Origin: Nectonema munidae
Lineage: Eukaryota > Nematomorpha > Nectonematoida > Nectonematidae
Assembly: GCA_030549495.1 (NCBI GenBank)
Contig: JAUIRK010000879.1
Span: 310,001 to 374,000 of the forward strand
Direction: 5' to 3'
Length of the DNA: 64,000 bases
The notes beneath the pieces are model-generated. The model saw nothing but the letters and a program-made list of their open reading frames with translations. It was not told the DNA's origin and did not search any database. The translations under genes and the position numbers were made by a program. Of this stretch, positions 59,230 to 64,000 are shown one piece after another (position 1 is the stretch's first letter; the number at the start of each line of letters is the position of its first letter).

Positions 59230-61874
59230 ATGAGTTCTCAAAAAAAAGTTTTTGAGCTTGTTACGCTTGACGAAGCATTGGGTTATATTCAAGAAAATAA
59301 TCTTGGTGCAAAGATTACAATCATACCTCCAATCACTGGTGATAATAGTGTTCCAAGTGAAGAAGAAGCTTTTAGTGATGAATGTGAAAAGTTGATTGAA
59401 CCTGCAGGAAAAATGGAGCTGGAGTTTGATGAAGCTTCTGGTGATGATGTAGAAATCCAGACTTGATAAGAAATTCTTTCTTTGAAATATGGAGTATCTT
59501 TTTCACAGAATTTTTTTTCTAGTACCTTCTTGAACAAACACTACATTATGCAAAAAGATATAAAAATAACCCTACTTTTTCGTGTCCTTAGAAGAAATCA
59601 AACAATTTGTAGGTATTTTGATTTTCTCTGGCTACCACTTTGTAACATCTGAAAGAGATTACTTGAGTAATAATTCTGATTTGAAAGTTCCTTTTGTTTC
59701 CCAAACAATGAGCGGGGACAAATTTTTGAAGATCAAAAAATACTTTCACCCATGATAATGAAAAATTTGAAAAAGGAAACAAAGTGGCAAAAGTTTCTTG
59801 TATAATCTCATGAACAAAAATTAAATAAAATTTGGAGTTTTTCATGAAATGCTAAGTATTGATGAAAGTATGGTTCCTTACTCTGGGAAACACAGCTGCA
59901 AAATGTATATGAAAGGAAAACCAATAAGGTTTGGCTACAAGATTTGGGGACTTTGTGGTGATGATGGCTACCCGTATAAACTTAGAATTTATACAGGTAG
60001 AAGTTCCGAAAAATGCAGCAAAAAGCCTTTAGGAGTGCATGTTGTGATGAGTTTGATGGAAACTGTTCGAAAATTCAAGTGCTGAAAATCATGAATTGTA
60101 CTTCGATAATTTTTTTACCTCAATAAAGTTGTTGAAAAAAAAAATTGCCGCAACAGGTACACTCAGAAGAAATAGAATAGAAAGTGGAAGTGATTTTATG
60201 AAATCTGACATGCTACTGAAAAAGGAAGATAAAGGAAGTTTTGATTTTTGTTGCAATGAAAGCGTTTTTCTCTGTAAGTGGTTCGATAACAGCCTTTTTC
60301 ATTGCGAGCTCCATTTGAACGAATGAAAATCTTTTAAGCTTGACTTTTCTAACTTTGTTTTTGATCTAGTTAAAAGTTATAATCTATTAGGTATAGTTAT
60401 ATATGATAATTTAAAATGGAAGCAGCACATTTCATACACTAACACTAAATTATCTAAAATCATAGGTATTTTGAAGCGTTTTAAAAATTTCTTTCCTACA
60501 GACACTAAAATTTTGCTATACAATTCATTTTTTCTATCGTATATAAATTATGGTATACTTATTTGGGGACACCAAAATTTTCCTTACTTTATAAGTCACA
60601 AAAAAAAGTTTTAAGACTAATTTTTAATATACATTATATTGCGCATACTGATGAGTTTTTTTTATAAATCAAACATATTAAAAATTGCTGATCTATTTAT
60701 TATAACCTACTACTTTTTACTTATAAACGTATGAACAATTATTTACCTACAATATTTAACTCTTTCATTAGTTTTAACTATGATCATAATATGTATTATA
60801 ATTTACGTGATAATAATAATGCGAAGATGCCATTTTTTAAATCTAAAGCAAATTATCAGTCCATGAAATATAAATTACCACATTGTTGGAACTCCATTTT
60901 ACCTAATTCATACTATATATACATGCCCATCAGTCTTTTCAAAAAAACAATTAAACAATGTTATATAAATCATTACAATTCTGAGTGTAACATAAAACAA
61001 TGTTTTTCTTGTCATCGAACCTGAGTTACATTTAATAAATATATACTCGTCATTTATGTACATATTATATAGTACTCAATTTTATTTATATACACCCATA
61101 TATATATATATATACTCTATTTTTCTATATAATTTGTTTGTCTTGCCATCCATTTTCTAAATTTTGTTTTTGTATCATATAAAACAATGCTATATTTATA
61201 TAGTTATGAAAGTAATGTTTGGGTTGTTTTCATTTCAGCGGCTTCCCGGCCTTTTGAAACTCCTGCACAAATAAAAAGACGTTTATTTTATTAAATCTAA
61301 TGTTTGGTTCTACTTATAATATACTTTGTGTGTTTTTATGTTGATTTTTGTTGCGAATAAATTTCTTCTTCCATTTGAACGAACCACTCGCTTTTCAAGA
61401 GGTGTTGGAAGAAAAATGATTCTGCAACCGAAACTTATCCATGAATATAACAAAGGAATGGGTGGAGTTGATTTGTTCGATCAACTGTTGAACTCATACA
61501 GGCCAATGATAAGAGCAAACAAGTGGTGGTGGCCTCTGATGACAAAGTTGACCAATATTTCAGTGTTGGCAGCATGGAGGTTGTATTGCAAATTATTTCC
61601 AAAAGACAGAAAATGCACAAGTCATCTGGATTTCAGACGAGAAATAGCGATTGTTCTAATGAAATCTTCAATAGGCAATTCAGAGCTGGTAAACACTCCA
61701 ATCTGCCTGATTCCATACGATATGATACAAAGAACCTTTATTCAGTCTCCTGTGATGAAGGGAAGATGCGTGATCTGTCAAAAGAACACGCGATCTAAAT
61801 GTATAAAATGTGAAGTCAGATTGCACTATTCCAAGGGTTCTCAATGTTTTTTACAATATCATAATAAAGAATAG
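59230..61874 (+). pseudogene. piggyBac transposase, broken
   Basis: The N-terminal acidic region starts at 59230 (MSSQKKVFELVTLDEALGY) and reaches 59466. The DDE_Tnp_1_7 domain follows in pieces: EEIKQFVGILIFSGYHFVTS (about 59591), SIDESMVPYSGKHSCK with the first catalytic Asp (about 59855), YFDNFFTSIKLL with the second (about 60096), and NKGMGGVDLFDQL with the third (about 61451). A Cys-rich C-terminus (CVICQKNTRSKCIKCEVRLHY, about 61768) is the piggyBac zinc-binding tail. The frame is broken by stops or frame changes between 59466 and 59849 and after 60085, and by the LINE at 60324-61369. All catalytic residues survive, so inactivation is fairly recent. Confidence 0.92.
60324..61369 (+). 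mobile_element. 5'-truncated LINE inserted in piggyBac, with 14 bp target duplication
   Basis: The insert is flanked by TCCATTTGAACGAA at 60310-60323 and 61370-61383. It encodes the C-terminal part of a reverse transcriptase (SYNLLGIVIYDNLKWKQHIS, SYINYGILIWGHQNF, then KYKLPHCWNSILPNSYY near 60868) with several stops. After the last stop near 61022 comes a roughly 340 bp 3' UTR with AT repeats. This is a classical target-primed insertion that post-dates the piggyBac. Confidence 0.92.
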
Positions 61875-62098
61875 TATATGTTTAATAATCATGCATATAA
61901 ATAAAATTTGCTTTAAATTTTCATTCACTGTATGTCTAATGTTCCCATATGGGAACATGCTAATATTTTACAGATAAATAATGCAGAAAAAATAAAAAAC
62001 TGTTCAGTAAATCTATTTGATGTTAATGTAACGAAATAAAGTAATTGATGAAAAAAACTTTAAAAAAAAGTTACTTAGGCGGTAAAGGTCTTTGTTAA

Positions 62099-63414
62099 TA
62101 TGGCTTGAAAACTTTATATACATAAACCTAAATTTTTTACTAAAAATCCGATAGAAAGTATATTTGTATTGAATTTTCGTATATATTTGCCAAATGCAAC
62201 AATGTGATGGGTGGAGTCGATGTAATAGAACTTTATCTTATCATCCAAAAATATCAGAATAATAAGTAAAAATAGCGATTTCCGTTGATGATCCATTTTT
62301 GAAACATTCAAAAAAGGAAAAAGTTTTAAACATTTCAACTTTTATGTTAAACTTATCTAAAAACAAAAATCTATAGAAACTTTTTACATTTAACATATTA
62401 CTGCGTAAAATGGGTTTAAAAGAAAATTTTGTATCTTTTCAAGGGGGAATATATTGGCGTTACTAATATATTGGCATTTGTCATAGTTATAGTAACTATA
62501 ACTGTTTGAGTATTTTCAAATTTTTTAATCATATTGATGATTGTTATTTTACATAAAATAAATGTTCAAAGATATTTAATTTGGAAGAAAAGTCAAACAC
62601 TCAATATTTGATGAATACACCACTTCCAAGTTTATGGGAAAAGGTAGATTTTCCGTGTACACAAGTTACATAAATTTAATTTATATGGCTCTTCAAAGCA
62701 CTATTACGCTGATGATATAAAAGCAAGGCTTATTAAAGATTTTCTTATTATTTAGACTATCTTATTTTTCATTTGCTTACGCGTTGTCATTTCATTGTGT
62801 CTTTAGGACCTTTCCTTGTCTCATACTCTTTTTAAAAAAAATATATAATGCGTTTATTTTTCACTTTTCCCAAAAAATATTTCATACTCATCTTGATAGA
62901 GAGAAAATATAATAAGGCAAAAAAATATACAAATTTATTAATGAATTAATGATTTTTAGGAATCTAATTACAAAATTTGATTGACACTTTTAGCATTTAA
63001 AAATTATTTTAAATTTTAAGGATATTTTTAGTCAGAAATTTTCTCCATCAAAATTTACATTGATTATTTTCAGGCAAATTTCGTTTAGGATCTTTATCAT
63101 AAAAAAATTTATTTTGTTTGAGATAATATTCACGCATTTCAATTTTTTCACTTTACCATTAATTTTCGCTTCGCATTTTTACATTTTTTTTAGTTTAAAA
63201 AAATCTATCATAGTATTAATTTACACGAAAAAGTTCAGTATAAAAACTGTCTGGGTATGGTTTATGAACATAGAGCTAGTGAAAGAGACAACAATTATGT
63301 TACTGGCTGCCGTTTGAGATCACTTGCGGCAAATCAAATTGATTGCAGTTTGGCTTTGTAAATAGAAGTAGAGAAATATTTCCGACAACTTTTGCGCTTA
63401 ATTGATGTTTTTTA
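62099..63414. other. Intergenic AT-rich DNA at the right edge
   Basis: No exon, repeat pair or RNA gene was supported in this stretch. Open frames such as 63060-63317 are rich in Phe and Ile codons expected from AT-rich DNA. Confidence 0.35.
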
Positions 63415-63735
63415 AATCCGCCGATGCGGATATTTGATTTGACATCCTAGCGAATGTGGATATCCAAAATAAATTTTTATTCGGATGCGGATATAAAATA
63501 TTTTAAAAAATGATATGTTTTAATCACTTTTTTATATTTGTTACTAGAATTTAAAGACATAACAAATCTTTTAAGTTTTAAACAAAAAAAATACGAAAAG
63601 TTTCAATAGATATTTATAAAAATTGATTTAAAATTGTGGATGCGGATGTTAAAATGAAACAAATCCGAGGATGAGGATGTAAAATTATTTGCAGATGATC
63701 CGCATATGTGGATACGGATATCCGATACATCTCTA
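63415..63735. repeat. GCGGATA-rich dispersed repeat, longer copy
   Basis: CGGATAT-type words recur about eight times. TTTGACATCCTAGCGAATG and a GATACATCTCTA end are shared with 20305-20490. The last 265 bp of the window, to its right, show nothing recognisable. Confidence 0.6.
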
Positions 63736-64000
63736 ATTGAAACATCAAAAATTTACTATCAATGAAGGATTTGATTTTAGAAACAAACATAATTATCTAG
63801 AAGTAATGAAACTTTTGTAAAAGTTTGACACTTTTCTGGCGAGGCTTCACAAACTGTTTCATTTTGATGTTTGTGAAAAAATTTTGGAAAAAGAAATTCT
63901 TTACAAAATTTATTAAAATAGATACTGATCCTAGGCAATCATCACATTTATTAGGTGATCTAAATTAAGATGTTTTAGTTGTTTCTTGCTCTCATTCACA

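Larger units (their letters stand above)
58455..62098 (+). mobile_element. piggyBac DNA transposon, inactive, split by a LINE fragment
   Basis: The left end lies in TTAATAACCCTTTAGCGCCT and the right end, inverted, in TTAACAAAGACCTTTACCGCC, so the ends pair over CCTTTA(G/C)CGCCTAA within TTAA borders. Perfect palindromes ATGTTCCCATATGGGAACAT occur just inside the left end (58476-58495) and about 160 bp from the right end (near 61937-61958), with a variant near 58809. The transposase gene is on the plus strand. Without the inserted LINE the element would be about 2.6 kb, a usual piggyBac size. Confidence 0.9.

Noticed and set aside
1-64000. LTR retroelements, envelope-bearing elements or CRISPR-like arrays
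   Set aside because: I found no paired long terminal repeats, no gag, protease, integrase or capsid-like coding sequence, and no regularly spaced short repeats with unique spacers.

Overview
This window is AT-rich nuclear DNA from an animal, most likely an invertebrate. The genes are split by short AT-rich introns with GT/AG borders, use AATAAA signals, and sit among many transposons. ADAR, the RNA-editing adenosine deaminase family, is metazoan-specific, which is the best taxonomic clue. I cannot name a phylum.

Host genes. The left edge (370-645, +) is the last coding exon of an endosulfine/ARPP19 gene, with the FDSGDY phosphosite. DAD1, a subunit of oligosaccharyltransferase, lies at 11409-11814 (-) in two exons. 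The rest of the window is dominated by two complete ADAR genes arranged head to head: one on the minus strand (33903 down to 15711) and one on the plus strand (45489 to 57434). Each has 13 supported coding exons with matching phases. Each encodes an N-terminal low-complexity region, three double-stranded-RNA-binding domains and a deaminase domain with all zinc ligands and the catalytic glutamate. They are old paralogues, clearly diverged in protein sequence, except for a roughly 484 bp GC-richer patch around exon 5 that is nearly identical between them and looks like recent gene conversion.

Mobile DNA. From left to right: a decayed ZBED-type hAT transposase (about 6.0-7.6 kb); a full-length pogo/Tigger element with terminal repeats and TA target duplication (7855-10362); a truncated LINE reverse transcriptase joined to a 55 bp scrap of Tigger transposase (12.06-13.74 kb); a LINE fragment inside the minus ADAR intron (25.0-25.6 kb); a hAT derivative with a perfect 8 bp duplication inside the plus ADAR intron (47889-48542); and a piggyBac element (about 58.46-62.10 kb) interrupted by a LINE fragment with a 14 bp target duplication. 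Small elements include TTAA-flanked piggyBac-type MITEs, hAT-like MITEs, a Merlin-derived MITE, a 544 bp MITE with a 9 bp duplication nested in an older MITE, and two tRNA-derived SINE families.

The 11.6 kb between the two ADAR start codons contains a large inverted repeat (35.9-38.6 kb) whose transcript could fold into a long hairpin. That is notable because such hairpins are the substrate of ADAR enzymes. No LTR retroelement, CRISPR array or intact tRNA/rRNA gene was seen.
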